This document shows positions 7,922 to 16,115 of a stretch of 64,000 bases of DNA, in pieces (positions within the stretch are counted from its first letter, which is position 1; every line of letters begins with the position of its first letter). The position numbers were made by a program, and so were the translations under genes. A model generated the notes under the pieces. That model searched no databases and was not told where the DNA came from. It saw only the letters and a program-made list of their open reading frames with translations. The stretch comes from Oscillospiraceae bacterium (GTDB taxonomy: Bacteria > Bacillota > Clostridia > Oscillospirales > Ruminococcaceae), in the NCBI GenBank assembly GCA_014799385.1, contig JAAVIC010000001.1, positions 1 to 64,000 of the forward strand. Reading direction: 5' to 3'.

Positions 7922-8117
7922 CAGACTGTCGAGAAACACTCGCAGACGAGGAAAAGCCCTAACGGCTAGGCTTTGCCTGCCGCCGAGGTCGCTATGTTGG
8001 CGGCATCCTTGCCGCCTTTTGGCGACCTTGCAGCAACGTCCTGTTGCCGTTAGGGCTTTGACGAAGTAAGCCCCGCCGCAAAGCGGCGGGGCGGTGCGAG
8101 GGTTTATCGACAGTCTG
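7922..8117. mobile_element. MITE-like palindromic element 2
   Basis: Terminal inverted repeats of 23 bp (starting CAGACTGTCGA) with two mismatches flank nested palindromes: AAAGCCCTAACGGC pairs with GCCGTTAGGGCTTT, and the centre holds GGCGGCATCCTTGCCGCC. A partial copy of the end (CAGACTGTAGA) lies just left at 7886. No ORF. Confidence 0.6.
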
Positions 8118-8120
8118 AGT

Positions 8121-8147
8121 GGGCTTGATATTTCATCAAGCCCTTTT
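8121..8147 (+). terminator. Terminator between convergent genes
   Basis: GGGCTTGAT and ATCAAGCCC arms followed by TTTT; it serves the plus-strand gene ending at 7864. Confidence 0.7.
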
Positions 8148-8149
8148 GG

Positions 8150-9097
8150 TTATTTAAGGAATCCCTGTATAATCTTCTCCTCTGCCTGCTCCTTGGTAAG
8201 TCCGAGGGAGCACAGCTTGGTGATTTGTTCGCCCGCGATTTTTCCGATTGCCGCCTCGTGGATAAGCTCCGCGTCAACGTTGTTTGCGTTAAGCGCGGGC
8301 TGAGCGTCTACTCTGCCGTTTTCGGCGATGATAGCGTCACACGCGGAATGCCCCGTGCAGCGGTTATTCCCCTCGACCACGGAATAGAATGCCTGATGGG
8401 AATTTCCTCTTGCCACGGAGCGCGAAACCAAATCCGCGCCGCTGTTCTCGCCGTTTAGCTTAACGGAGAATTTCGTCACCGCGTCCTCCGCGTTATTCGT
8501 CATAATGCGCTCGCGGACGATTATTTTCGCGTTTTTATCAAGCTCCGCACTGGTGGTTCGCGTGGATTTATCCACGCCGCCAAGCTGAACGGTATCCATC
8601 TCAAGCCGCGAATTTTCTTTCAAAAAGCACTCGGTAACAGGGTCGATTTTTTTAAGTCCCGAGCCGCTGCCGATTCCGATATGCTTTTCCTTGTACAAAA
8701 CCGAGGAATTAGGCTCAAGGAAAAATCTATGGATTCCGTTGTGGCGCGCGTCCTCTTCTCCCTCGTTATGAACTCCGCAGCCCGCGACTATCACCACGTC
8801 CGCGCCCTCGCCGATGTAAAAATCATTGTACACCAAGTCGTCCACAGCGGTGTGAGTTACACACGCGGGAATGAACACGGTTTCGCCCTTGGTTCCGGGC
8901 TTGACTATGATGTCGATTCCGGGCTTGTCGGTTTTGGGATTGATGGTGATGTTCTCCGAGGATTTCCGCCCCGCGCACTGCGAATCCTCGCGGATATTGT
9001 ACGCGCCCTTAAAGCCCGTTTTACTGTCGTAATCCGAAATTACCTTCAGCATTTCCCCCGTTATATCATTGAAGTTTATGTTCATAATATCGCTCAT
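8150..9097 (-). CDS. SufB/SufD-like Fe-S scaffold (minimal SMS type)
   Basis: A 315-residue SufBD-family protein that forms the beta-helix scaffold on which Fe-S clusters are assembled. Family traits are the GVHNEGEEDARHNGIHRFFL segment, the long helical-ladder core and the C-terminal NANNVDAELIHEAAIGKIAGEQ motif with a conserved acidic/His pair. The start at 9097 follows GGAGGAG and overlaps the SufC stop in an ATGA junction. The shorter length and single scaffold fit the minimal SufB-SufC system common in archaea and anaerobic Firmicutes; no SufS or SufU is present here. Confidence 0.88.
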   Translation of the reverse strand: MSDIMNINFNDITGEMLKVISDYDSKTGFKGAYNIREDSQCAGRKSSENITINPKTDKPGIDIIVKPGTKGETVFIPACVTHTAVDDLVYNDFYIGEGADVVIVAGCGVHNEGEEDARHNGIHRFFLEPNSSVLYKEKHIGIGSGSGLKKIDPVTECFLKENSRLEMDTVQLGGVDKSTRTTSAELDKNAKIIVRERIMTNNAEDAVTKFSVKLNGENSGADLVSRSVARGNSHQAFYSVVEGNNRCTGHSACDAIIAENGRVDAQPALNANNVDAELIHEAAIGKIAGEQITKLCSLGLTKEQAEEKIIQGFLK

Positions 9098-9816
9098 TGA
9101 CACGCTCCTCCTCTCTTCGGGCAAGAGCAGGTATACTCGCCCTTAAGCAGCGCGGGGAGGATTTCCTCGCGCTTTCCCGCAATGCGGATTTTCCCGTCCG
9201 CAACCACAATGATGTCGTCCGCGATAGACAGGATACGCTCCTGATGTGAAATCACAAGCAGCTCTCCGGACGCGCTGTTCCGAATCTCCTCGAATGTTTC
9301 CACAAGGCGAGAGAAGCTCCACAAGTCGATTCCCGCCTCGGGTTCGTCAAACACCGAGAGCTTAGCGTTCCGCGCAAGCACCGTGGCGATTTCGATACGC
9401 TTTGCTTCGCCGCCCGACAGCGCGCTGCTCATTTCGCGGTCGATGTACTCCTCGGCGCACAAACCCACCTTTGCAAGCAAGTCGCAAAGCGATACCTCGC
9501 GCATATGTTCCCCCGCCGCAAGCTCCAACAGGTCGCGCACTGTCAATCCCTTGAAACGCACGGGCTGTTGGAACGCGTAGGCGATTCCGCGCTTGGCGCG
9601 TTCGGTTATGTCCAGATCGGTAATATCCTCGCCGTTCAGCAGGATCTGCCCCGAGGTGGGCTGCTCCACTCCCGAAATAAGCCTCGCCAGGGTGGTTTTT
9701 CCGCCGCCGTTAGGACCTGTGATTACCGTGAGCCTTCCGCCCGTGGAACAGGAAATTCCGTTTATTATTTCCTCTCCGCTCGGGAGGGAATAATGCAATG
9801 ATTTTAACTCTAACAT
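9094..9816 (-). CDS. sufC: SufC-like Fe-S assembly ATPase
   Basis: A 240-residue ABC ATPase that powers the scaffold encoded immediately downstream. Walker A is GPNGGGKTT (about 34-42), the Q-loop lies in AYAFQQPVRFKGL, the signature is LSGGEAKR, and Walker B is LSVFDEPEAGIDL. The INGEDITDLDITERAKRGI region is typical of SufC. The start follows AAGGAG supplied by the end of a 5'-leader palindromic repeat. The overlapping ATGA with the scaffold gene fixes the operon order. Confidence 0.92.
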   Translation of the reverse strand: MLELKSLHYSLPSGEEIINGISCSTGGRLTVITGPNGGGKTTLARLISGVEQPTSGQILLNGEDITDLDITERAKRGIAYAFQQPVRFKGLTVRDLLELAAGEHMREVSLCDLLAKVGLCAEEYIDREMSSALSGGEAKRIEIATVLARNAKLSVFDEPEAGIDLWSFSRLVETFEEIRNSASGELLVISHQERILSIADDIIVVADGKIRIAGKREEILPALLKGEYTCSCPKRGGACQ

Positions 9817-10060
9817 ATCTTCTCCTTATTTTAATAGCAAATTGCGAGCTGTACAAATGAAAATTGCTTCGCAATTTTCATTTGTACTAGCCTGAGCGTC
9901 ACGGCACACCGCTGCGCCGAGTGACCGCCTTTGTTGCGCGGCGTCCTTGCCGCGCTTTGGGCGGTCACCTTGCAACTTCGTGTCGCGGTATGCCGAGCCG
10001 CTCGCTTTCGCAATTTGCACGAATCACCAATAACTTGCTTTTGGTTATAACGCACTTAGA
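9817..10060 (-). repeat. 5'-leader palindromic repeat, copy C
   Basis: In gene sense: GCGTTATAACC preamble, GTGCAAATTGCGA arm, a module containing GCGCGGCAAGGACGCCGCGC, a terminal hairpin with arms GTACAAATGAAAATTGC, the closing arm CGCAATTTGC and TTAAAATAAGGAG, which is the sufC ribosome binding site. Confidence 0.75.
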
Positions 10061-10179
10061 CTGAAATCCAATAGGCTGTTTTGATTTATAACGCGATAAA
10101 CTTGCTCTCCAAACAGCGGATTTTGGTTATTACTCGCATAACTAACAACCGGCAACTATTTTCCGGCAACTGTTGGAGG

Positions 10180-11094
10180 TTATATCCGCTTATTCAGAAA
10201 CTCCAGAATATCCTCCATGGTCTCCTTGCGGTTTAACTCGAAAATCAGCTCGTGACGCGCTTCGGGATATATCCGCAAATTCGCGTCGCAGCCCTGTTCG
10301 ATATACCTGACGAACGCTCGGCGAACTCCGTTTCCGTACTCTCCGATAGGGTCCATTCCTCCGCTCAGAAACAGCAGCGGCAAATCGGCGGGAGTGTTCT
10401 CAATTACGGGCTTGCTGTTGCAGCAAAGCAGCGCGTTCAACAAGTCGCGATATCCAGAAACAGTAAACATAAAGTTGCATTTGGGGTCGGCGTTATACCT
10501 GTCAACATTCGCCGTGTCGCGGGAGAGCCAGTCATTGGGCGTTCTGCGATTGGCGATACGCAGATTGAATATACCGAACACCGCCTTTCCAAACCGCGTT
10601 CGGTACAAATCCCCGTGATTGCGCACCAGAATATCCAAAGTCCTCCGCAGCGGAATCGAACCTGTAATTCCGCCCGCAGTGCCCATTATCATCGCGCCGG
10701 ACAATCTGTCCCTATATTTTGAGATGTAGATTCTCGCGAGGAAGCTGCCCATACTGTGCCCCATCAAAAAATGCGGAACAGAGGGGAATTTCCGCTCCAG
10801 AATCAGCTTCATTCTGTGCAAATCGCGCACCATATTGATATATCCGCGCTCCTGCCCGAAATAACCGAGCATATCGTCATTCCGCACGGAATTTCCGTGA
10901 CCGATGTGGTCGTTCCCCGCAAGCGCAATATCATTATCGCAAAGGAACTTTGCGAAATCCTTATACCGCTCAATGTACTCGCACATTCCGTGCGACAGCA
11001 TAACTACCGCCTTGGGATTTTCTGGTGTGTAGATATAATAATGTACATCACAAATCCCGCTTGCACTATGAAATTTTCCTGTTATTTTCCGCAT
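10180..11094 (-). CDS. Alpha/beta hydrolase, monoacylglycerol-lipase-like (S33)
   Basis: A 304-residue cytosolic serine hydrolase. The oxyanion region is VMLSHGMCEYIERY (about 32-45), the nucleophile elbow is GHSMGS (about 113-118), an Asp follows in FLSGGMDPIGEYG, and the catalytic His is in YPEARHELIFE. This order and the HGM/HG motif match lysophospholipase/monoacylglycerol lipase homologues. The start codon follows AAGGAG from a 5'-leader repeat (copy D). The natural substrate cannot be read from sequence. Confidence 0.88.
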   Translation of the reverse strand: MRKITGKFHSASGICDVHYYIYTPENPKAVVMLSHGMCEYIERYKDFAKFLCDNDIALAGNDHIGHGNSVRNDDMLGYFGQERGYINMVRDLHRMKLILERKFPSVPHFLMGHSMGSFLARIYISKYRDRLSGAMIMGTAGGITGSIPLRRTLDILVRNHGDLYRTRFGKAVFGIFNLRIANRRTPNDWLSRDTANVDRYNADPKCNFMFTVSGYRDLLNALLCCNSKPVIENTPADLPLLFLSGGMDPIGEYGNGVRRAFVRYIEQGCDANLRIYPEARHELIFELNRKETMEDILEFLNKRI

Positions 11095-11270
11095 TTTTTT
11101 CTCCTTATTTTAATAGCAAATTGCGAACCGTACAAATGAAAATTGCTTCGCGATTTTCATTTGTACTAGCCTGAGCGTCACGGCACACCGCTGCGCGGTA
11201 TGCCGCGCCGCTCGCTTTCGCAATTTGCACTAGTAGCCGATAACTTGCCTTGAGTTATGGAGCGAATTAA
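11095..11270 (-). repeat. 5'-leader palindromic repeat, copy D
   Basis: Very similar to copy C but without the central GC-rich insert. The terminal hairpin again has arms GTACAAATGAAAAT and the element ends in TTAAAATAAGGAG before the hydrolase start. Confidence 0.75.
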
Positions 11271-11280
11271 TCGCTCATTA

Positions 11281-11895
11281 TCAATTATATATTTGATTTA
11301 AGTCCCCGAAATCCAGAAAATCTATGGCGCGTTGGTAAAACGTGGAAAGCGCTTTCGCGTCAATCTTCTCTTGCGCAAGCCGCCGCGCCGTCAAATAATC
11401 TCTGTAACGAATCGCTGTTATTATTATCCCGATGGGGTTTTCATATTCGCCGCTTTCAACGGCTTCAAAAAAGTCCTTTTCCGAAATCGGAGGAACGCTG
11501 TCGAAAATCTCGAACGCTGTCCTTACCATCTTCTCCGTTTCCATGTCGGAAAAATCCGCTGCGTTAATGGTATCTTTCTTGCGTATCAAGCCCTTTACCG
11601 ACCAATCATAATCCGAGTGAACGCCCTTGGACTTGGTTATCCAATCCTTGAAAGCCCGTTCGATTGTCCAGTAGATATTGTCCAGCCACAACGGCTTCGC
11701 CATAATCGTAATGTCGATATGCGGCAGGTTGTTGAGACCCAGCTCATGCAGATACATATAATAAAACATTCCGTCCTTATCATACCAGACGGCGTCGCTG
11801 CGCTTTTTGACCTTAAACGCCTTCGCGTATTCCTTAATATACGCGGCAACTGATTTTCTCCACTCCTTGTTCCTTTGGTTTTCCTCACGAGTCAT
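11281..11895 (-). CDS. Uncharacterised protein, DUF4304-like N-terminus
   Basis: 204 residues, soluble. The N-terminal part (about 15-100), with KRSDAVWYDKDGMFYYMYL and a hydrophobic LNNLPHIDITIMAK strand, loosely resembles DUF4304 proteins. The C-terminal half is helical, containing ISEKDFFEAVESGEY. It overlaps the trmB stop by 11 bases, so it is the second gene of that operon. I do not recognise a catalytic motif. DUF4304 membership is tentative. Confidence 0.65.
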   Translation of the reverse strand: MTREENQRNKEWRKSVAAYIKEYAKAFKVKKRSDAVWYDKDGMFYYMYLHELGLNNLPHIDITIMAKPLWLDNIYWTIERAFKDWITKSKGVHSDYDWSVKGLIRKKDTINAADFSDMETEKMVRTAFEIFDSVPPISEKDFFEAVESGEYENPIGIIITAIRYRDYLTARRLAQEKIDAKALSTFYQRAIDFLDFGDLNQIYN

Positions 11896-12562
11896 GGCTG
11901 ATTGCCTCCAGTCTGTAAATCGGTTGTCCCAAATCGGTGAAACGCTTTTCGTATTCCGTCATAATATTCCCCTCAAAGCCGCTGTTATGTAAGTCCAGAG
12001 TGACGTTTTGAAGCGGGAATCCGCATTGTGAAAACTGCTCAATCGAGAACTCGAAAAAATGCATATTGTCGGTTTTCTGGTGGATCTCCGCGCCGCTTTT
12101 CAGGACTTTCCGATAAATTTCAAGAAACCGCGCGTGAGTCAATCGGTGATTCGCGTACTGCTTTTTCGGAAACGGACAGCTGAAATTCAAGAACAGCCGC
12201 TCCACCGTCTGCTCGTGGAACAAATGGTCGAGATATTCCGCCTGCCCCAGGCAGAACCGCAGATTCGGGAGATTTTCCGCCATCAGCGCCTCCATTCCGG
12301 TAACCAGAACGTTCGGCGTTTTTTCTATGGCAATAAGGTTTATCCCGGGATTCCGCCGCGCGAACTCCAGAGCGAATCCGCCCTTTCCACAGCCGATTTC
12401 AAGATACAGCGGATTATCATTCCCGAACGTTTTCCGCGAATCCGCGAAAAACTCCTCCGACAAAGGCTCGTCCGCGTGTTCGTTCTGACACTGCATATAC
12501 AGCATTACCGGTTTACACGCGGCAATGCGTTCGTCCAAATTCTTCTTTCTCCTCATTCTCAT
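11885..12562 (-). CDS. trmB: tRNA (guanine-N7-)-methyltransferase
   Basis: A 225-residue SAM-dependent enzyme that makes m7G46 in tRNA. Motifs: LEIGCGKGGFALEFAR for SAM binding (about 56-71), NLIAIEKTPN, and the family-defining NFSCPFPKKQYANHRLTHARFL (quoted in part: FPKKQYANHRLTHARF), where tRNA contacts lie. The C-terminus has the FTDLGQPIYRLEA tail. Starts at ATG 12562 or 12556 are equally possible. The upstream leader is palindromic repeat copy E. Confidence 0.95.
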   Translation of the reverse strand: MRMRRKKNLDERIAACKPVMLYMQCQNEHADEPLSEEFFADSRKTFGNDNPLYLEIGCGKGGFALEFARRNPGINLIAIEKTPNVLVTGMEALMAENLPNLRFCLGQAEYLDHLFHEQTVERLFLNFSCPFPKKQYANHRLTHARFLEIYRKVLKSGAEIHQKTDNMHFFEFSIEQFSQCGFPLQNVTLDLHNSGFEGNIMTEYEKRFTDLGQPIYRLEAISHDS

Positions 12563-12700
12563 CTTAAAAGCAAATCGCGAACCGTGCAGACGAGCTTTGC
12601 TCGGCTAGTGCAATTTGCACGAGCCGCCTGTAACTTGATTCCGGTTATAACGCGCTCGAATTACACTCCGATAACGCGTTTTGGATTTGCACTTCACCCC
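12563..12700 (-). repeat. 5'-leader palindromic repeat, copy E
   Basis: In gene sense: GCGTTATAACCGGAATCAAG, GTGCAAATTGCAC, hairpin GCAGACGAGC/GCTCG arms, then CGCGATTTGCTTTTAAGATGAG directly before the trmB start. It is a shortened variant. Confidence 0.65.
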
Positions 12701-12840
12701 ATTTCTTATTTTAATAGCAAACTCAAATTTCCGAACGCTTGGGCTCCACTTCGCCAGCGTTCGGGAACCGGTCAAAATTTCCTGCGGAAATTTTGACACT
12801 TTTGAGTTTGCAAGGCACCCCATTTAGTTGATTTAATTAA
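12701..12840 (-). repeat. Orphan 5'-leader palindromic repeat, copy F
   Basis: Arms CAAACTCAAA and TTTGAGTTTG enclose two hairpins, one with arms TCAAAATTTCC. It ends in TTAAAATAAG followed by an ATG that opens a two-codon frame, so no gene is attached; it precedes copy E. Confidence 0.55.
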
Positions 12841-12854
12841 CACGCGTTTTGGAT

Positions 12855-13220
12855 TCAATTTATCCACGCGCTCTGTAAATTCCAATCGTAATCCCATACA
12901 AGCTCAATAAAATGTCCCGGCATAAATTCCCGATTGGATACACAACACTCTATTGTTCCCTGTTCAAGAACCATTACAAAGCTCTCAAAAATCAGCCGCT
13001 CACACATCTCCTCCGAGGAGCTTACACGCGACTTGTCTACGCCGTAGAAATCGTAAAACTCCGCGTTGAATCCGCTTGAAATCAGCGAATCCGCGTTTTC
13101 CGCAGCATATCTCAGCTTGTCAAGATACAGACGCTTGTCACCCTCGGAAACGCTCTCGCCGATAATATCATAGCCCTCCAAATCCTCCGAAAAACGAGGA
13201 TTTTCGCCTATAATCCGCAA
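12855..13220 (-). CDS. Uncharacterised 121-residue protein, probable TTG start
   Basis: An acidic, soluble protein with no recognised domain; notable segments are YDIIGESVSEGDKRLYLDKL and a C-terminal GHFIELVWDYDWNLQSAWIN. The only suitable start is TTG at 13220, preceded by ATTAAAATAAATAACG, a weakened version of the leader-repeat ribosome binding site. It could encode an immunity-like or regulatory partner, but no evidence supports a function. Confidence 0.5.
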   Translation of the reverse strand: MRIIGENPRFSEDLEGYDIIGESVSEGDKRLYLDKLRYAAENADSLISSGFNAEFYDFYGVDKSRVSSSEEMCERLIFESFVMVLEQGTIECCVSNREFMPGHFIELVWDYDWNLQSAWIN

Positions 13221-13266
13221 AATTTCGTTATTTATTTTAATGGCAAATTCGCCCCATTTCGGTGGT

Positions 13267-14685
13267 TTAATCGGCGGACAGTTCGCGCCCCATCAGAACG
13301 CCCATCACGCTTGCCATCATCAGCCCGCGCGTCCAGCCGCTTGAATCCCCGAGGCAGTGAAGTCCGCGGATATTGGTGTTGAAATGCGCGTCCATCTTGA
13401 CGCGGTTGGAATAGAACTTCAGCTCGGGCGAATAGAGCAGCGTTTCGCCGCTTGCGAATCCGGGAACAACATTATCCACCGCCTTGATGAAGTTTATTAT
13501 ATTGGTCATTGTGCGGTACGGAATCGCCGCCGTGATATCCCCCGCGACCGCGTCAGGGAGCGTCGGACGGACATTCGAGAACGTCAGCTCTTTTTCCCAT
13601 GTGCGCTTTCCGTCGAGAATATCGCCGTAACGCTGCACCAGAATATGCCCCGCGCCGAGCATATTCGCAAGTTCTCCGACCTTTTTCGCGTAGGCAATAG
13701 GCTGATTGAACGGCACACTGAAATTGTGCGAACAAAGTATCGCCAGGTTCGTGTTGTCGCTTTTCAGTTCCTTAAAGGAGTGCCCGTTCACCACCGCAAG
13801 ATTGTTGTCGTAGTTCTCCTGAGCGACAAATCCGCCGGGATTCTGGCAGAACGTGCGTACTTTATTCCTGAACGGCGCGGGGTAACCGATGAGCTTGGAT
13901 TCGTAAAGTACCTCGTTTACCTCCTCCATCACCTCGTTGCGGACTTCCACGCGGACACCGATGTCCACCGTGCCTGAGGTATGGTCAATTCCGTGACGTT
14001 CGCAGACCCCTTGCAGCCAGTCTGCGCCTTTTCTGCCTGTTGCGATAACGATTTCATCACCGTAAACCGTTTTTTCAGCGCTGCCAGCCCGGCTCGGGTT
14101 GTGGTTATCCGCGATAATTGCGCCCTTGCACACCCCGTCTTCAACGATTATATCAAGGCAGCTATGCGAAAACAGAATATCCACGCCATTTTCGAGCAGG
14201 TACTTCTCGATTCGCAGATAAAGCTGCTGAGCCATTTCCGTGCCGAGGTGACGAATCGGGCAATCCACCAGCTTGAGGTTTGCGTTGATTGCCTTTTTGC
14301 GTATCTCGCGTATCTTGTCGGGGTTGGAAACACCCTCCACACGCGTATCCGCGCCAAATTCAAGATATATCTTGTCGGTATATCCGATGGTTTCTTGCGC
14401 AAGCTGTTCGCCAATCAGCTCGGGGAGCGTTCCGCCGACCTCGCATGACAGCGACAGCTTTCCGTCCGAAAACGCGCCCGCCCCCGAAAATCCCGTGGTG
14501 ATGTGGCAATACGGCTTGCAGTTCATACACACCTTGGTTTTTGATTTCGGACAACTCCTCTGTTCCACGGAAACGCCCTTTTCCACTATCAATATCCGCT
14601 TTCCGGAGCTGCGGCGCAGCAGCTCGATCGCCGTGAATATTCCCGACGGACCCGCGCCGATTATTACTACATCATATCGTTCCAT
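13267..14685 (-). CDS. FAD-dependent oxidoreductase, COG2509 type
   Basis: A 472-residue flavoprotein. The N-terminus carries the dinucleotide motif VVIIGAGPSGIFTAIEL (about 6-22), followed by a cysteine-rich CPKSKTKVCMNCKPYC cluster (about 46-61) and the GAGAFSDGKLSLS segment typical of this uncharacterised dehydrogenase family. A second FAD contact lies in VIATGRKGADWL, and the C-terminal GLHCLGDSSGWTRGLMMASVMG closes the flavin site. No membrane segments. The substrate is unknown; the cysteine cluster might bind metal. Confidence 0.85.
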   Translation of the reverse strand: MERYDVVIIGAGPSGIFTAIELLRRSSGKRILIVEKGVSVEQRSCPKSKTKVCMNCKPYCHITTGFSGAGAFSDGKLSLSCEVGGTLPELIGEQLAQETIGYTDKIYLEFGADTRVEGVSNPDKIREIRKKAINANLKLVDCPIRHLGTEMAQQLYLRIEKYLLENGVDILFSHSCLDIIVEDGVCKGAIIADNHNPSRAGSAEKTVYGDEIVIATGRKGADWLQGVCERHGIDHTSGTVDIGVRVEVRNEVMEEVNEVLYESKLIGYPAPFRNKVRTFCQNPGGFVAQENYDNNLAVVNGHSFKELKSDNTNLAILCSHNFSVPFNQPIAYAKKVGELANMLGAGHILVQRYGDILDGKRTWEKELTFSNVRPTLPDAVAGDITAAIPYRTMTNIINFIKAVDNVVPGFASGETLLYSPELKFYSNRVKMDAHFNTNIRGLHCLGDSSGWTRGLMMASVMGVLMGRELSAD

Positions 14686-14713
14686 TTTTCACCTTTCGGG
14701 CTATTGCCTATAA

Positions 14714-15240
14714 AATGAGTATGCTATATGCATTTTACCACATTTTTTCCTAAATGTCAATACCCTTTCTATTATTCCCCGAATCCTTTTCGGGGAGGTT
14801 TCCCCGAGCCCCCACGCCCCTCTTTCCCACTCTCCCCCACCCCCTTTTTCCTGTGTCATCGAGGGAAAGTTGTGCCTATCGGTGACTTGCCACACCATCG
14901 GGCAGTACTCACCCGCAGCGACAAACGTAACAACTGTTTCGTGTGCGTAAACATCGCAACCGAGTGTGAGAGCGTAATGACAATCTCCCCACGAAGATAC
15001 AGCCTTTCCCCTCACTACCACCGAAAAACGGGAAGGGGGTGAGGGGAGATGGGAAAGAGGGATCGGGGGAAAACCCGTAGGGGAGAGGGGGGAATTCCCG
15101 TTTTTGCCGGATTTAGTTTCCCCCCCTCTCCCCGAAGGGTTGTCCCCCGTTATCCGCACGTGGGCTCGGGGAAACTCCCCGAAAAGGGTTGTCCCCCGCT
15201 TTGGGGCGTAGGGGGTTCGCCCCGCATTGAGGCGCAGGGG
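14714..15240. repeat. Large nested palindromic region, non-coding
   Basis: Left arm CCTTTTCGGGGAGGTTTCCC (near 14787) is inverted at about 15160-15190. A second inner pair reads CCCTCTTTCCCACTCTCCCC and its complement near 15040-15065. A copy of the CCCACCCCCTTTTTCCTG repeat from the window start lies at about 14828. No ORF is credible. The region separates divergent transcription units. Confidence 0.55.
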
Positions 15241-15245
15241 TTCGT

Positions 15246-15261
15246 CTTACAAAAATGTAAG
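15246..15261 (+). promoter_or_regulatory. BceR-type operator upstream of bceAB
   Basis: CTTACAAAAATGTAAG is a perfect palindrome matching TNACA-N4-TGTAA, the motif known for BceR-like response regulators that control peptide-antibiotic ABC exporters. It sits about 45 bases before the -10 box of the transporter. Confidence 0.65.
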
Positions 15262-15282
15262 ACAATTGTAAGGGTTTTGCTA

Positions 15283-15311
15283 TGGAAATCCCCAAAATAA
15301 TGTGATATAAT
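15283..15311 (+). promoter_or_regulatory. bceAB promoter
   Basis: A perfect TATAAT at 15306-15311; the -35 region 17 bases away (TGGAAA) is poor, as expected for an activator-dependent promoter next to the palindrome at 15246. Confidence 0.55.
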
Positions 15312-15341
15312 TAAAGCATACAAAAGAAAAGAGGTAGCTTT

Positions 15342-16115
15342 ATGACAAACGAAAACATTCTCCTCGATGTCAGAGGATTGAAAAAAACTTATGTTCCGCG
15401 ATTCAGCGGAAACAAGGTCGAAGCCCTTGCGGGCGTGGATTTCACCGTACAGGCGGGGGAATTTATCGCGATTATGGGAGAGAGCGGTTCGGGTAAGACC
15501 ACACTTCTGAACATCCTGGCAGCGCTTGACCGCCCAACCGCGGGCAGCGTTCTGTTGGACGGGCGCGACCTGACAAAAATCAAGGACAGCGAGCTTTCGG
15601 CATTTCGCCGTGACAATCTCGGATTCGTATTTCAGGACTTCAATCTGCTTGATACGTTTTCGGTCAAGGACAACATTCTGCTGCCGCTGGTGCTGCGCGG
15701 AATGAAGTATTCGGAGATGTCGCCGCTGTTGGAGCGCACCGTGCGTTCGCTCGGAATCGCGGAGCTGGTGAACAAATACCCGTATGAAATTTCGGGCGGA
15801 CAGAAACAGCGTACCGCCGTTGCGAGAGCGATAATCACCGAGCCGAGCATTCTCCTCGCGGACGAACCCACGGGCGCGTTGGATTCCAAAGCCTCGGATG
15901 AGCTGCTGCGGCTGTTCGAGAACATCAACTCCCACGGACAGACCATTCTGATGGTTACGCACTCGACAAAGGCGGCTTCACACGCGCGGAGAGTACTGTT
16001 TATCCGTGACGGGGCGGTATTCCATCAGATTTATCGCGGGCAATCCACCGTGGACGAAATGTACCGCAAAATCTCGGACGCTTTGACCGTAATGGCGGGC
16101 GGAGGAAAACAATAA
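15342..16115 (+). CDS. bceA: BceA-type ABC transporter ATPase
   Basis: A 257-residue ATPase of the peptide-antibiotic resistance/MacB class. Walker A is GESGSGKTT (about 45-53), Q-loop VFQDFNLLD, signature ISGGQKQR, Walker B ILLADEPTGALD and H-loop MVTHST. The partner permease follows with a TAATG overlap. Such pairs sense or remove cell-wall-active peptides, usually with a BceRS two-component system, which is absent within this window although the operator is present upstream. The start has AGAGGTAG seven bases before it. Confidence 0.92.
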   Translation: MTNENILLDVRGLKKTYVPRFSGNKVEALAGVDFTVQAGEFIAIMGESGSGKTTLLNILAALDRPTAGSVLLDGRDLTKIKDSELSAFRRDNLGFVFQDFNLLDTFSVKDNILLPLVLRGMKYSEMSPLLERTVRSLGIAELVNKYPYEISGGQKQRTAVARAIITEPSILLADEPTGALDSKASDELLRLFENINSHGQTILMVTHSTKAASHARRVLFIRDGAVFHQIYRGQSTVDEMYRKISDALTVMAGGGKQ

